64,000 bases of DNA from Microbulbifer thermotolerans (GTDB lineage Bacteria > Pseudomonadota > Gammaproteobacteria > Pseudomonadales > Cellvibrionaceae), in assembly GCF_900112305.1 (NCBI RefSeq), contig NZ_FOKT01000002.1:186001-250000 (forward strand), written 5' to 3'. Shown here piece by piece: positions 18,986-28,006 of the stretch. The translations under genes and the position numbers were made by a program. Below the pieces are notes generated by a model that did not search any database, was not told where the DNA came from, and worked only from the letters and a program-made list of their open reading frames with translations. Position 1 is the first letter of the stretch. Each line of letters opens with the position of its first letter.

Positions 18986-19703
18986 CCGCGCGCTCCGAAC
19001 TGTCGTCATCCTCACCGTCATCACCGCTAGTTCCAGTGCTGCCAGTACTTCCCGTGGGAGTCACTTGCGGCAGAGAGAAGAGGCGGCGCATTTCTCCGCC
19101 GGAGCGGGTGACGAGCACAAACTCTATGGCCCGCGGCAGGCTTGTTTGTACATTCCCCGTGGAAGAAGCCGAGGTGATAGGCGGCCATTGGTCCAGCCAG
19201 GTTTCAGTGTTTGCATCGTAGTAGCGGAGACTCAGGCTTTCGACACCGGCGAGCAGCGGTTCAGTCAAGGGCTCGGAGTCCGGTGCGCGGTCGAGTACTT
19301 GCCAGCGGCTGCGCAGCAACACTGCCGCAGGCTCCTCCTCGAACCCGTCGTCATCACCTTCGGCGAAGCCGATGCTGTAGCTCAGCCGCTGCAGCTCACC
19401 GCGGGGCTCCCCTGTCAGGTTGGCGGCACCGAGGCGGGTGAATTCCAGTTCGTCCGTATCCCCACGCAGCGCCGGCTCGTAGCCGTTGTAGGCGTTTTTC
19501 ACGGGGCGCGCGGTCAACTGGCGCAGATCATCATCAATGCGGTACATGGTCATGGAAAAGCGCCTGAGTTCTTCAGCGCGCAATTCCAACACCCGATCTG
19601 TGCCGTTAAAGGTGTCCAGCAATGCGTATGAGCCGATGCTGATAATGGATACCAGCACCAACACGACAAGAATCTCGATCAGAGTGAAGCCGCGCTGCCC
19701 CAT
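18978..19703 (-). CDS. gspJ: Type II secretion minor pseudopilin GspJ
   Basis: Minor pseudopilin of the tip complex, 241 residues. MGQRG followed by FTLIEILVVLVLVS is a standard prepilin leader with Glu5. The ATG at 19703 is just downstream of the gspI stop (19705); a 24-residue upstream extension is Arg-rich and lies within gspI. The C-terminus carries an unusual Thr/Gly/Ser-rich then acidic tail (GSTGSTGTSGDDGEDDDSSE) not typical of the family. Confidence 0.92.
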   Translation of the reverse strand: MGQRGFTLIEILVVLVLVSIISIGSYALLDTFNGTDRVLELRAEELRRFSMTMYRIDDDLRQLTARPVKNAYNGYEPALRGDTDELEFTRLGAANLTGEPRGELQRLSYSIGFAEGDDDGFEEEPAAVLLRSRWQVLDRAPDSEPLTEPLLAGVESLSLRYYDANTETWLDQWPPITSASSTGNVQTSLPRAIEFVLVTRSGGEMRRLFSLPQVTPTGSTGSTGTSGDDGEDDDSSERADD

Positions 19704-19704
19704 G

Positions 19705-20208
19705 TCATTCCTCCTTCGCCGCCCAGGCGTCGAGGGTGAGCGTGGGGTTTTCCGCCTCCGGCGTCGCCACCTCAATGGCTATATGGCGCATACGCGCTTC
19801 GGTGGTGGATTCTACGCGTACAGTAACTTGCCATTCGCGCTCACCGACAGGCACCAGTTCAGACTTATCGCCCAGCGGCGGCCAGGGGCTCCTCACTCGC
19901 AACTCGGCCAATACTTGCTGAGCCACCCAATTGGCCGCCAGTCGCTCTTCCATCGCCATTTGCTGACGCACGCTATCCTGCATTGTCTTGAGAACACTGA
20001 CTGCAATTACACCGAAGATCACCAGCGCCACAAGCACCTCGACCAGGGTGAAACCGCCCTGCTTCCGGGAGCGAGAGGCAGTGCCAGGAGACACTCTGGG
20101 GTTACCGGTATAGCGTCTGCGCGCACAAGGACAGCAGTGCGAATTAAAAGCACGGGGCTGAGCGGGCGGTGCTGACAAGCCACAAGCCGCGAACCTTTGT
20201 TTATTCAT
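19705..20208 (-). CDS. gspI: Type II secretion minor pseudopilin GspI
   Basis: Minor pseudopilin that initiates pseudopilus assembly. The core after the cleavage site is standard: KQGG followed by FTLVEVLVALVIFG, then a short globular domain (167 codons in total). If translation starts at the ATG overlapping the gspH stop (ATGAATAA), the leader is about 52 residues, Arg- and Cys-rich, and far longer than normal. A GTG at 20094 would give a leader of about 14 residues, but no good ribosome site is visible for it. Gene identity is sure, the start is not. Confidence 0.88.
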   Translation of the reverse strand: MNKQRFAACGLSAPPAQPRAFNSHCCPCARRRYTGNPRVSPGTASRSRKQGGFTLVEVLVALVIFGVIAVSVLKTMQDSVRQQMAMEERLAANWVAQQVLAELRVRSPWPPLGDKSELVPVGEREWQVTVRVESTTEARMRHIAIEVATPEAENPTLTLDAWAAKEE

Positions 20209-20842
20209 CGCTTTGCCACTCGAGCTTTATCCCGTCCAGGCTGTTGTAGGAGATAAACGCGCCCCGACTGATATCCTTGTCCTCCAACAGATAGAAAGCC
20301 AGCTCCACCGGCAGAATTTCTCCGCTTGATAGAGCGACAAAATGGGGGGATGGCTGCTTTTTTTTGCTCTTTTCCTCGGCCGCGAACTCAGCCGGGGCCG
20401 CAACGGGCATCTGCGCTTCTTCCAGCACTTCCAGGCGCATATTGTCCGGCAGCTGATGCGCAACAAAACGCGCTGCTGATTTCGTCCCGCTATCTTCCAG
20501 CGTCTCCCACTGCAGTTGCGCGGAGTTAAAACGCACTACGGCGTAGCCATCGGGCTCGATCACCACACCGTAATGGGCCCGGTCGATCAACGCCCTGTCC
20601 GCCACCAATTGCAGCAGCGCCGCGAGACGTTGAACTTCAGAGCGCCAGGCGCGGGCACCGGAATTGCCGAGGGACAACCCTGCCATGCCCGCCAGGGTGG
20701 CGATGATGACAATCACCACCAGCACTTCGATCAGGGTAAAGCCCTTTTGCCGGGCCGGGTGCCAGGAACCAGCGGCCCGAGACACTGCCTGCCTGCGAAC
20801 CCGACCGCCCCGGACGGACTGAAGCCGGTGTGTCATCCCCAT
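20201..20842 (-). CDS. gspH: Type II secretion minor pseudopilin GspH
   Basis: Minor pseudopilin, 213 codons. The prepilin site ARQKG followed by FTLIEVLVVIVIIATLAG is preceded by about 33 residues rich in Arg, instead of the usual 5-10. An internal GTG in the same frame would give a leader of about 15 residues. The ATG at 20842 lies five bases beyond the gspG stop, favouring coupling. The globular domain contains an unusual Lys-rich insertion (EEKSKKKQPS). Confidence 0.88.
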   Translation of the reverse strand: MGMTHRLQSVRGGRVRRQAVSRAAGSWHPARQKGFTLIEVLVVIVIIATLAGMAGLSLGNSGARAWRSEVQRLAALLQLVADRALIDRAHYGVVIEPDGYAVVRFNSAQLQWETLEDSGTKSAARFVAHQLPDNMRLEVLEEAQMPVAAPAEFAAEEKSKKKQPSPHFVALSSGEILPVELAFYLLEDKDISRGAFISYNSLDGIKLEWQSDE

Positions 20843-20847
20843 CGGAC

Positions 20848-21276
20848 TCAGAGTTCAGCGGCAAAAATGTCGGCCGCTTCACCTTCGCCACCGGGCTTGC
20901 CGTCAGCGCCGAGACTGAAGAGGTCGTAGGGGCCATCGCTGCCCGGACTGATGTACTGATATTCATTGCCCCAGGGATCCTTGGGCGCCTTTTTGAGGTA
21001 GGGTTCCGTCCAGTTTTTCGCCTCGGGAAAACCGGACGGCTTGCTCACCAGCGCCTGTAAACCCTGCTCGGAGCTCGGGTAGACGAAATTGTCCATGCGG
21101 TACATGTCCAGCGCAGTTTCGATCGCGCGGAGATCCACCTGTGCCGCTTTTACGCGCGCCTCACCCGTGCGGCCCAAGACATTCGGGACCACAAGAGCTC
21201 CCAACACGCCAAGAATCACGATTACCACCATGATTTCGATCAACGTAAAGCCGCCGCTTTTTCGCAAAGTTTTCAT
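20848..21276 (-). CDS. gspG: Type II secretion major pseudopilin GspG
   Basis: Main subunit of the pseudopilus. 142 residues with a short leader, KSGG followed by FTLIEIMVVIVILGVLGALVVP, and the conserved WGNEYQY and DGPYDLFSLGADG segments that form the calcium-binding loop. The ATG at 21276 is preceded by a strong AGGAAG ribosome site, fitting the high expression needed for a major subunit. Confidence 0.96.
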   Translation of the reverse strand: MKTLRKSGGFTLIEIMVVIVILGVLGALVVPNVLGRTGEARVKAAQVDLRAIETALDMYRMDNFVYPSSEQGLQALVSKPSGFPEAKNWTEPYLKKAPKDPWGNEYQYISPGSDGPYDLFSLGADGKPGGEGEAADIFAAEL

Positions 21277-21306
21277 CTTCCTTTTTCCTCGCCTCGATAC
21301 AGGCAT

Positions 21307-22521
21307 CTAAACCACCAGTTGATTCATACTCATAATGGGCATCATGATAGCCATGACGATAAACAAAACGATACCGGCCATCAGCAGTAACATGGCCGGT
21401 TCAAATAGGCTGACAAAAGCCGTCACCGCCCCCTGGAGGTCCTGCTCCTGGGATTCAGCGGCGCGGCCAAGCATTTCGTCCAATGTGCCAGAGGATTCAC
21501 CGCTGGCGATCATATAGATCATCATGGGGGGAAAATATTCCACATCCTCCAAAGCCTTGCGCAGGCTTCCGCCTTCCCGCACGTTCTTTTGGGCAATCTG
21601 CAGGCGCTCCTTGAGAAAATCGTTGCTCATAACGCCACTGGCGATACCCATTGCCTGCACCAGGGGTACGCTGCTGCCGGTCAATATGGCCAGGGTTCCC
21701 ACATAGCGGGCGCTCTGGCTGCCGCGTACCAGCCAGCCGATCATTGGCAGCTCGAGTAACTTGTGATGAAAGCGATACCGCACCGCCGGACGGCGCAGCA
21801 ACACTGCAATCGCGACAACCAAGGCCGCTACAGCTGGCGGCACCAACCAGCCCCAGGCGGAAATAAAGTCGCTAAATGCAACCAGTATCCGCGTTGGTAG
21901 GGGCAGGACTTGGCCGGTACCAGTGAAAACCTCTATTACATCCGGCACCACATAGACCATCAGGCCTGTCACAACCAAAATACAGATCACCACCAGTACC
22001 GCAGGATAGATCAGCGCCAGCTGCACCTTCTGGCGGAATTTCTGCTGGTTTTCCGTGTAGTCTCCGAGGCGTTCCAAGACGGCGTCCAGGTGTCCTGAGT
22101 GCTCTCCCGCTTCCACGGTGGCGCGGTACAGCTTGGGAAAGGCACGCGGAAAACTGCTCAAAGACTGAGCGAAACTGTGTCCTTCCAGTACTTTGCCCCG
22201 CACAGCCAAAACGATGCGGCGAATTTTCTGATTTCGGGTCTGATTGGCAATGGCACCGAGCGCCTCTTCGAGTGGAATACCGGCGCGCAACAGCGTTGCT
22301 ATTTGGCGTGTGAGGAGCGCCAGGTGCTTAATACTGAGCCCTGGGCTACCGGAGAAAAGTCGGGCACTGCCGTTGCCCGTTTCAGTGGCCGGGGCCACCT
22401 CCAGCGGTACCAACCCCTTGGCACGCAACTGTTGACGCGCGGCGCGCGCGCTGTCTGCCTCCAGGGTCCCACGGCTCTTGCGCCCGGAATCCGTCAGGGC
22501 TGTGTATTCAAAGGCCCCCAC
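21307..22521 (-). CDS. gspF: Type II secretion inner-membrane protein GspF
   Basis: Polytopic platform protein, 404 residues, with two T2SSF domains (about residues 70-195 and 270-395) and three membrane helices. Motifs include FEYTALTDSGRKSRGTLEAD at the N-terminus and the paired EAGEHSGHLD/ASGESSGTLDEML signatures of the repeated domain. GTG start with GGAGG nine bases upstream. A 60-base gap separates it from gspE. Confidence 0.95.
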   Translation of the reverse strand: MGAFEYTALTDSGRKSRGTLEADSARAARQQLRAKGLVPLEVAPATETGNGSARLFSGSPGLSIKHLALLTRQIATLLRAGIPLEEALGAIANQTRNQKIRRIVLAVRGKVLEGHSFAQSLSSFPRAFPKLYRATVEAGEHSGHLDAVLERLGDYTENQQKFRQKVQLALIYPAVLVVICILVVTGLMVYVVPDVIEVFTGTGQVLPLPTRILVAFSDFISAWGWLVPPAVAALVVAIAVLLRRPAVRYRFHHKLLELPMIGWLVRGSQSARYVGTLAILTGSSVPLVQAMGIASGVMSNDFLKERLQIAQKNVREGGSLRKALEDVEYFPPMMIYMIASGESSGTLDEMLGRAAESQEQDLQGAVTAFVSLFEPAMLLLMAGIVLFIVMAIMMPIMSMNQLVV

Positions 22522-22581
22522 CGTCAGGTACCTCCAGGCCCGGACAAACGAGATTCAGGCTGGCAAAACGGTGTGCTTTTT

Positions 22582-24078
22582 TTACGATTCTTGTGTAACA
22601 CGCAACACCTCCTCCAGTGAAGTGATACCCGCGAGCACCTTGGCCACACCGTCCTCGCGAATGCTCGGTGCCACCTTGCGCGCCTCGGCCACCAACTTGC
22701 TTTCAGAGGCGCGATCGTGAATGAGTTGGCGCATGACTTCATTGACCGGCACCAGCTCGTAGATGCCCACGCGCCCGACATAGCCGCTGTGGTTACATTG
22801 CTCGCAGCCATTGGGGCGGTATATGGCGGCATCCACGGAAGGATCTAACCCCAACAACTGGCGCTCGTTACTGTCTGGCGCGTGGGGCTGTTTGCACTCC
22901 GGGCACAGGACCCGCACCAAGCGCTGGGCCAGAACACCAATCAGGCTGGACGACAGCAGGAAAGGCTCGATCCCCATATCCACCAGACGTGTCACCGCCC
23001 CCAGGGCAGTGTTGGTATGCAATGTGGATAGCACCAAGTGCCCGGTGAGACTTGCCTGGATCGCAATCTGCATGGTTTCGAGATCACGAATCTCCCCCAC
23101 CATAACGACATCCGGGTCCTGACGCAGAATAGCGCGCAGACCGCGGGCAAAGGTCATATCCGCCTTGGTGTTGACCTGGGTCTGCCCCACCCCCTCCAGG
23201 TTGTATTCCACCGGGTCCTCGACAGTCAGGATGTTTTTTTCCCGGTTATTGATCGAACCGAGGCCGGCATAGAGCGTGGTGGTTTTACCAGAGCCGGTCG
23301 GTCCGGTGACCAGCAGAATTCCGTGGGGACGTGACAATAAGTCCGTCATGACCTTGAGGTCCCGGTCAGACATACCCAGCTTGGTCAGGTCCATACGGCC
23401 CGCCTGCTTGTCGAGAAGGCGCATCACCACACGCTCACCGGCGGAAGACGGCATGGTGGAAACCCGCACATCCACTTCACGCCCCGCCATCAACAAAGAG
23501 ATGCGACCGTCCTGGGGAACACGCTTCTCCGCGATATCCAGTTTCGCCATTACTTTGATACGGGATACCAGTAGCGGCGCCAGAGCCCGCCGCGGCTGTA
23601 GCACCTCGCGCAGGACGCCGTCCACCCGGAAGCGGACCACCAGGCGCTTCTCAAACGTCTCGATATGAATATCCGAGGCCCCCTGTTTGAGGGACTCGGC
23701 AAAGATTGCGTTGATCAGCTTGACGATAGGGGCGTCGTCTTCCTGCTCCAGCAGATCTTCCGCCTCCGGCAGGGAGTCCACCACCGCGGCCAGATCCAGC
23801 TCTTCACCAAGCCCTTCCACCTCGGACAGATTGCCACCTTCGCGGTTCTCGTACTGGCGCTGAAGTTCGGCCTGAAAGGCTTCCTCTTCCACAGCTTCCA
23901 AGTCCACCGCACATCCGCACAGGCGCTGTACCTCCGCCAGCACCGTGGGGTCCAACGGCTCAACATAACGGCAACTCGGGCAGCCGTTGCTGTCACCCAG
24001 CAACACCCGATGGCGCTTGGCGAAGGCATAGGGGAGACGCCGCACCGCACTTATTGTGTCTACAGCTTCCGACGTCAT
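22582..24078 (-). CDS. gspE: Type II secretion ATPase GspE
   Basis: Hexameric cytoplasmic ATPase driving pseudopilus assembly. 498 residues with Walker A GPTGSGKT (259-266), an Asp box (DPVEYNLEGV), Walker B (DPDVVMVGEIRD), a His box (GHLVLSTLHTN) and the C-terminal zinc module with Cys392, 395, 425 and 428. The N-terminal domain also contains CPSC and CGC (Cys33, 36, 54, 56), which I do not recall in XcpR-type proteins. ATG overlaps the gspD stop (ATGA). Confidence 0.96.
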   Translation of the reverse strand: MTSEAVDTISAVRRLPYAFAKRHRVLLGDSNGCPSCRYVEPLDPTVLAEVQRLCGCAVDLEAVEEEAFQAELQRQYENREGGNLSEVEGLGEELDLAAVVDSLPEAEDLLEQEDDAPIVKLINAIFAESLKQGASDIHIETFEKRLVVRFRVDGVLREVLQPRRALAPLLVSRIKVMAKLDIAEKRVPQDGRISLLMAGREVDVRVSTMPSSAGERVVMRLLDKQAGRMDLTKLGMSDRDLKVMTDLLSRPHGILLVTGPTGSGKTTTLYAGLGSINNREKNILTVEDPVEYNLEGVGQTQVNTKADMTFARGLRAILRQDPDVVMVGEIRDLETMQIAIQASLTGHLVLSTLHTNTALGAVTRLVDMGIEPFLLSSSLIGVLAQRLVRVLCPECKQPHAPDSNERQLLGLDPSVDAAIYRPNGCEQCNHSGYVGRVGIYELVPVNEVMRQLIHDRASESKLVAEARKVAPSIREDGVAKVLAGITSLEEVLRVTQES

Positions 24079-26054
24079 TTCCCGACTTCCGCCTCCAGCA
24101 CTTCGACCGGCGCCTCCTGATCGCCATCGTCATAACTGCCACTGGGTGGCAACAGATCCGGCAGCACGTCACCCCTATGCCAGTCCCAAATCAAGCTGGT
24201 CCTGTCTTTCAAATTCATCTGTTTTTGCTGAAGGTCGAGATAACGCCTGCGGGTCTCTTCATATCCCGCCACTTGGGTACTGAGGATTCTGGGGCGCAAA
24301 AACACCATCAGGTTGGTTTTGGTTACGTCTTTGTTGCTCGTTCTGAAAAGACGTCCGATCCCGGGAATATCTCCCAGCAGCGGCACCTTGGACTTGGTCT
24401 CAGTAACTGTATCTTCAATCAGGCCGCCGAGCACCAGTATGGCGCCGTCATCGATTAAAACCTTGGTCCTAATTTCCCGCTTGCTGGTGATGATGTCGGA
24501 AGCCCCGGTGGCCGCTTCAGCCGTTACAGGCAGGACATTCTCTACTGTCTGTTCTATCTCCAGCGTAACGGAGTTGTTGTTATTGACCCTGGGCGTTACT
24601 TTCAAGGTAGTGCCCACATCCTGGCGCTGGATGGTGGTGAATGGATCGCTGGTACTCCCGGAAAGCAGCTGTTCGCCGGTAATAAATGGCACATTCTGAC
24701 CCACTAGGATTTCCGCTTCCTCATTGTCGAGCGCCATAATCGTAGGGGTAGACAGAATATTCGCGTTGTTTTCCGTTGCGAGCGCATTAATTGCCACACG
24801 GATATCGGTGCCGCTGATATAACCCAGGTTCAAACCGCTGCCGATGAGCGAAGCGGGACTGAGAGAAAATGGGTTAAAGGGCAGAATTTCGTTGCCGTCG
24901 TCATCTTCTAAAGGCACATCAGAGGCATCATTATTAAAGCCCGCAAAAACGTCGTCGTCGGCACCGGCGATCCATTTAATACCGAGCTCACTTGTGGTGC
25001 CCTCAGACACTTCGACAATAATCGCTTCGATCAGCACTTGGGCACGGCGCACATCCAGCTTGGCAATAACCTCTTTCATGGTTTGCAGCAGGGACGGCGG
25101 CGCGGTAAGTACCAGTGAGTTGAGGGATTCGTTGACCTGAATACTGACCTCGACATCCGCGGCCTGCTGATCCTTCTCAGTCTTCTGGATACTTCCGCTC
25201 ATTCCTTCGAGGATCGGTTTCAGATCCGCGGCGTTGGCATATTGCACGTAAACGACCGCAGTATTACCTTCGCCCGTCAGCGGTTGGTCGAGACGGTGAA
25301 TCACGTTCTTAAGCTGCTGGCGGGTGACGGGGTCGCCGGTCAGCAGCACACTGTTGGAGCGCTCATCAACAGCAATACGCAGAGGCTGCACTTCGTTGCC
25401 GGCCTTGCCTCCGGATTGCAGCAGTTCAGTCAACACCTGCTTTATTTCCTTGGCAGAAGCAAACTGCAGAGGCACCAGTTCTATGTCGATGGCTCCCGCG
25501 CGATCCAACTGTTTTACCAGACGCACTATCTGGTCGATGTTCGCAGCCCGATCGGCAATGATCAGTGTATTTGTGTCGGCATAGGCCGCCAAGTGGCCAG
25601 TCTGGGGGATGAGGGGGCGCAGCATGGCGATCAGTTGTGCTGCGGAAATATTCTCGACACGCACGGTACGCACCACCAGAGACTCCCCTGGAACACGCAC
25701 CCCGTCGTCTGTCACCGGAATGGCCTGCTGCTTGGCCAGCGCGTCTGGTACCACCTTCCATGTACTACCCTGCTCCACCAGGCTGAAGCCATTGACCTGC
25801 AGCACGGACATAAAGACCTCAAAGGCCTCCTCATGAGTCATCGGGTCGCCGGCGACCACGGTGACTTTGCCCTTCACATTCGGGTGCACAATGATATTTT
25901 TGCCGGTGAAATCGGCGGCCCAGTTGATCAGGTCGCGAATGTCGGCATTGTCCAGAGATAGGGTAACTCTTTCCGGAGGCTGAGCCAGTACTGCGATAGA
26001 TATCAACAATCCCAGGCCGACAGCAAGCAGCCGCTGACAGAACATCCTCTTCAT
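24075..26054 (-). CDS. gspD: Type II secretion outer-membrane secretin GspD
   Basis: Secretin forming the outer-membrane gate. 659 residues: a signal peptide ending near VLAQPPE, an N0 domain (about residues 28-95), N1-N3 repeats (about 125-340), then the secretin beta-barrel with the gate region (SEGTTSELGIKWIAGAD, then VTPRVNNNNSVTLEIEQTVE) and LVLGGLIEDTVTETKSKVPLLGDIPG. A C-terminal extension of about 60 residues may be the S-domain. It lies 53 bases downstream of gspC. Confidence 0.96.
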   Translation of the reverse strand: MKRMFCQRLLAVGLGLLISIAVLAQPPERVTLSLDNADIRDLINWAADFTGKNIIVHPNVKGKVTVVAGDPMTHEEAFEVFMSVLQVNGFSLVEQGSTWKVVPDALAKQQAIPVTDDGVRVPGESLVVRTVRVENISAAQLIAMLRPLIPQTGHLAAYADTNTLIIADRAANIDQIVRLVKQLDRAGAIDIELVPLQFASAKEIKQVLTELLQSGGKAGNEVQPLRIAVDERSNSVLLTGDPVTRQQLKNVIHRLDQPLTGEGNTAVVYVQYANAADLKPILEGMSGSIQKTEKDQQAADVEVSIQVNESLNSLVLTAPPSLLQTMKEVIAKLDVRRAQVLIEAIIVEVSEGTTSELGIKWIAGADDDVFAGFNNDASDVPLEDDDGNEILPFNPFSLSPASLIGSGLNLGYISGTDIRVAINALATENNANILSTPTIMALDNEEAEILVGQNVPFITGEQLLSGSTSDPFTTIQRQDVGTTLKVTPRVNNNNSVTLEIEQTVENVLPVTAEAATGASDIITSKREIRTKVLIDDGAILVLGGLIEDTVTETKSKVPLLGDIPGIGRLFRTSNKDVTKTNLMVFLRPRILSTQVAGYEETRRRYLDLQQKQMNLKDRTSLIWDWHRGDVLPDLLPPSGSYDDGDQEAPVEVLEAEVGK

Positions 26055-26107
26055 TATGTATCTGGCTCTTCTGATTTTTTTAAAATGGTCTTGGCAAAAA
26101 AATTCAA

Positions 26108-26791
26108 TTAATTTCTGCGTTCAGCACGGTGCTTCCGCGCTTGGGCGCGCAACTCTTCCAAGCGTTCGCGGATAGATTGCTGCTTCTCCGAGCGATTGGC
26201 CCCGGTGGCCGCGCTAATTTCAGCCGCTTGGCGAATATAATTAGAATAATTGCGCAACGGGACGCTGGGGCGACCATCCTCGTCTGGATAAGTCAGCTTT
26301 TCCATTTTGCCGTTACGGCGCAGAACAATATGGTCAACAGCCACAGAATAGAGTTCCGCGCCACCCGGAAGTCTGTCGCCAATATAAACACGTTGCGCCG
26401 GCTTGCCCTTTTCCGCCACCAGGGCGCTGGCCCTTTCCTTTACACTGCTGTCCAGTACGCCAGACAGCACTAGATTGAGCTGAGTGATAGGGATGTTCGA
26501 CAGGTCCAAGTCCAGCTGTGGCGCCTTCTCTACAGAGGCCACGCCGAAGAACGGAGTATCTGGGATTGAGGCTGCCCGCTGGATTCGCGCGGTACGGCTA
26601 CTGCGCTCGACCAGCAGTGACTCCGCCTGTTCAGCGGGCATCAGCAGCGAGCCATAGGCCATCAAATTGACCAACAGCCAGCCGGCGATCACAGCTACGG
26701 AAACAACGGCGCTACGCGGCAAGGGTTTGCGCTGCTCTCGCGACGCAAATCTGGCACCGATGACCCCAACGGCTCGCTTTACTGCGGACAT
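26108..26791 (-). CDS. gspC: Type II secretion protein GspC
   Basis: Bitopic inner-membrane protein that contacts the secretin N0 domain. 227 residues: a basic cytoplasmic tail, one membrane helix (about residues 29-48), and a periplasmic homology region containing FFGVASVEKAPQLDLDLSNI and GDRLPGGAELYSVAVDHIVLRRNGK. Instead of a PDZ domain the C-terminus is a charged coiled-coil-like helix (RERLEELRAQARKHRAERRN), as in XcpP-type proteins. ATG at 26791 is preferred over a TTG two codons earlier. First gene of the operon. Confidence 0.9.
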   Translation of the reverse strand: MSAVKRAVGVIGARFASREQRKPLPRSAVVSVAVIAGWLLVNLMAYGSLLMPAEQAESLLVERSSRTARIQRAASIPDTPFFGVASVEKAPQLDLDLSNIPITQLNLVLSGVLDSSVKERASALVAEKGKPAQRVYIGDRLPGGAELYSVAVDHIVLRRNGKMEKLTYPDEDGRPSVPLRNYSNYIRQAAEISAATGANRSEKQQSIRERLEELRAQARKHRAERRN

Positions 26792-27015
26792 GAACAAACC
26801 TGTATATCAGCGCAACGATTGACTGAATTTATTGATTATTGACGCCTATTCTCTTTCGTCATTTAACGAAAGGCAACGTTCTGGAAGCTTTGGATGATAC
26901 TGCATAGAAATCACACATTCCTAGCCGCACTTCGCTTCACGCCTCTTCCTACGGCAATTATTGGATCGAAAGAAAATTTAGGCGCCACAGGTGCTCGGGC
27001 CGTACACGACCTGAA

Positions 27016-27046
27016 CCAAAAGAAAGGGCGGCTCAATGCCGCCCTT
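27016..27046 (-). terminator. Intrinsic terminator after etfA
   Basis: A 9-bp stem (AAGGGCGGC/GCCGCCCTT) with a 5-nt loop lies 30 bases beyond the etfA stop. On the minus strand it is followed by TTTCTTTTGG. It separates etfBA from the gsp operon on the same strand. Confidence 0.75.
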
Positions 27047-27076
27047 CCAGCTGCAGTTCAGTATATTAATCGATGA

Positions 27077-28006
27077 TTACAACTTTGTTTCAAACTCAGG
27101 TATCACTTTGAAAAGATCATCAACCAGGCCGTAGTCGGCAACCGAGAAAATCGGCGCCTCCTCATCCTTGTTGATCGCCACAATCACTTTGGAGTCCTTC
27201 ATGCCCGCCAAGTGCTGGATAGCACCGGAAATACCCACGGCGATATAGAGGTCCGGCGCGACAATCTTACCCGTCTGCCCCACCTGCATATCATTGGGCA
27301 CAAAACCGGCATCCACCGCAGCGCGGGAAGCGCCCACTGCGGCTCCGAGCTTGTCTGCCAGTTTGTAGAGCATTTCGAAGTTCTCACCGCTCTGCATACC
27401 CCGGCCGCCGGAGACGATCACGCGGGCGGAAGTCAGCTCCGGACGGTCGGAGGCAGCAAGCTCTTCACCAACGAAGGTGGAAACACCGGCATCCTCAACG
27501 ATAGTGACGCTTTCGACCGCCGCACTACCGCCTTCAGCCGCCACCGGATCAAATGCAGTTGCACGCACAGTGACCACCTTGATGGTGTCTGAGCTTTGTA
27601 CAGTTGCGATCACATTTCCGGCGTAGATCGGGCGCTTAAAGGTATCAGCGGCCTCCACGGCGATGATGTCGGAAATAGGCTGCACGTCCAGCAGGGCCGC
27701 TGCGCGCGGTAGCATATTCTTACCAGTGGTGGTAGCTGGCGCCAGGATATGGCTGTAGTCTTTGCCCAGATCTGCAACCAGTTTGGCCACGTTTTCCGCC
27801 AGTTGATGCTCGTAGGCGGCATTGTCCGCAACCAACACTTTGCTCACACCCTCGATTTTGGCGGCGGCTTCGCTGGCGGCAGCGCAGTTCGCACCTGCAA
27901 CCAAAAGGTGGATATCGTCACCAATCGCCTTGGCCGCGGCGATGGTATTGAGCGTAGCGCCCTTGATCTCGGCGTTGTCGTGTTCCGCAATAACCAGAAT
28001 GCTCAT
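27077..28006 (-). CDS. etfA: Electron transfer flavoprotein alpha subunit
   Basis: FAD-carrying subunit of ETF, which accepts electrons from acyl-CoA and other flavin dehydrogenases. 309 residues. The C-terminal FAD domain contains [55 protein letters not shown] and [12 protein letters not shown]; these are the diagnostic ETF-alpha motifs. The ATG shares one base with the etfB stop (TGATG), so the subunits are translationally coupled. Confidence 0.97.
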   Translation of the reverse strand: MSILVIAEHDNAEIKGATLNTIAAAKAIGDDIHLLVAGANCAAASEAAAKIEGVSKVLVADNAAYEHQLAENVAKLVADLGKDYSHILAPATTTGKNMLPRAAALLDVQPISDIIAVEAADTFKRPIYAGNVIATVQSSDTIKVVTVRATAFDPVAAEGGSAAVESVTIVEDAGVSTFVGEELAASDRPELTSARVIVSGGRGMQSGENFEMLYKLADKLGAAVGASRAAVDAGFVPNDMQVGQTGKIVAPDLYIAVGISGAIQHLAGMKDSKVIVAINKDEEAPIFSVADYGLVDDLFKVIPEFETKL

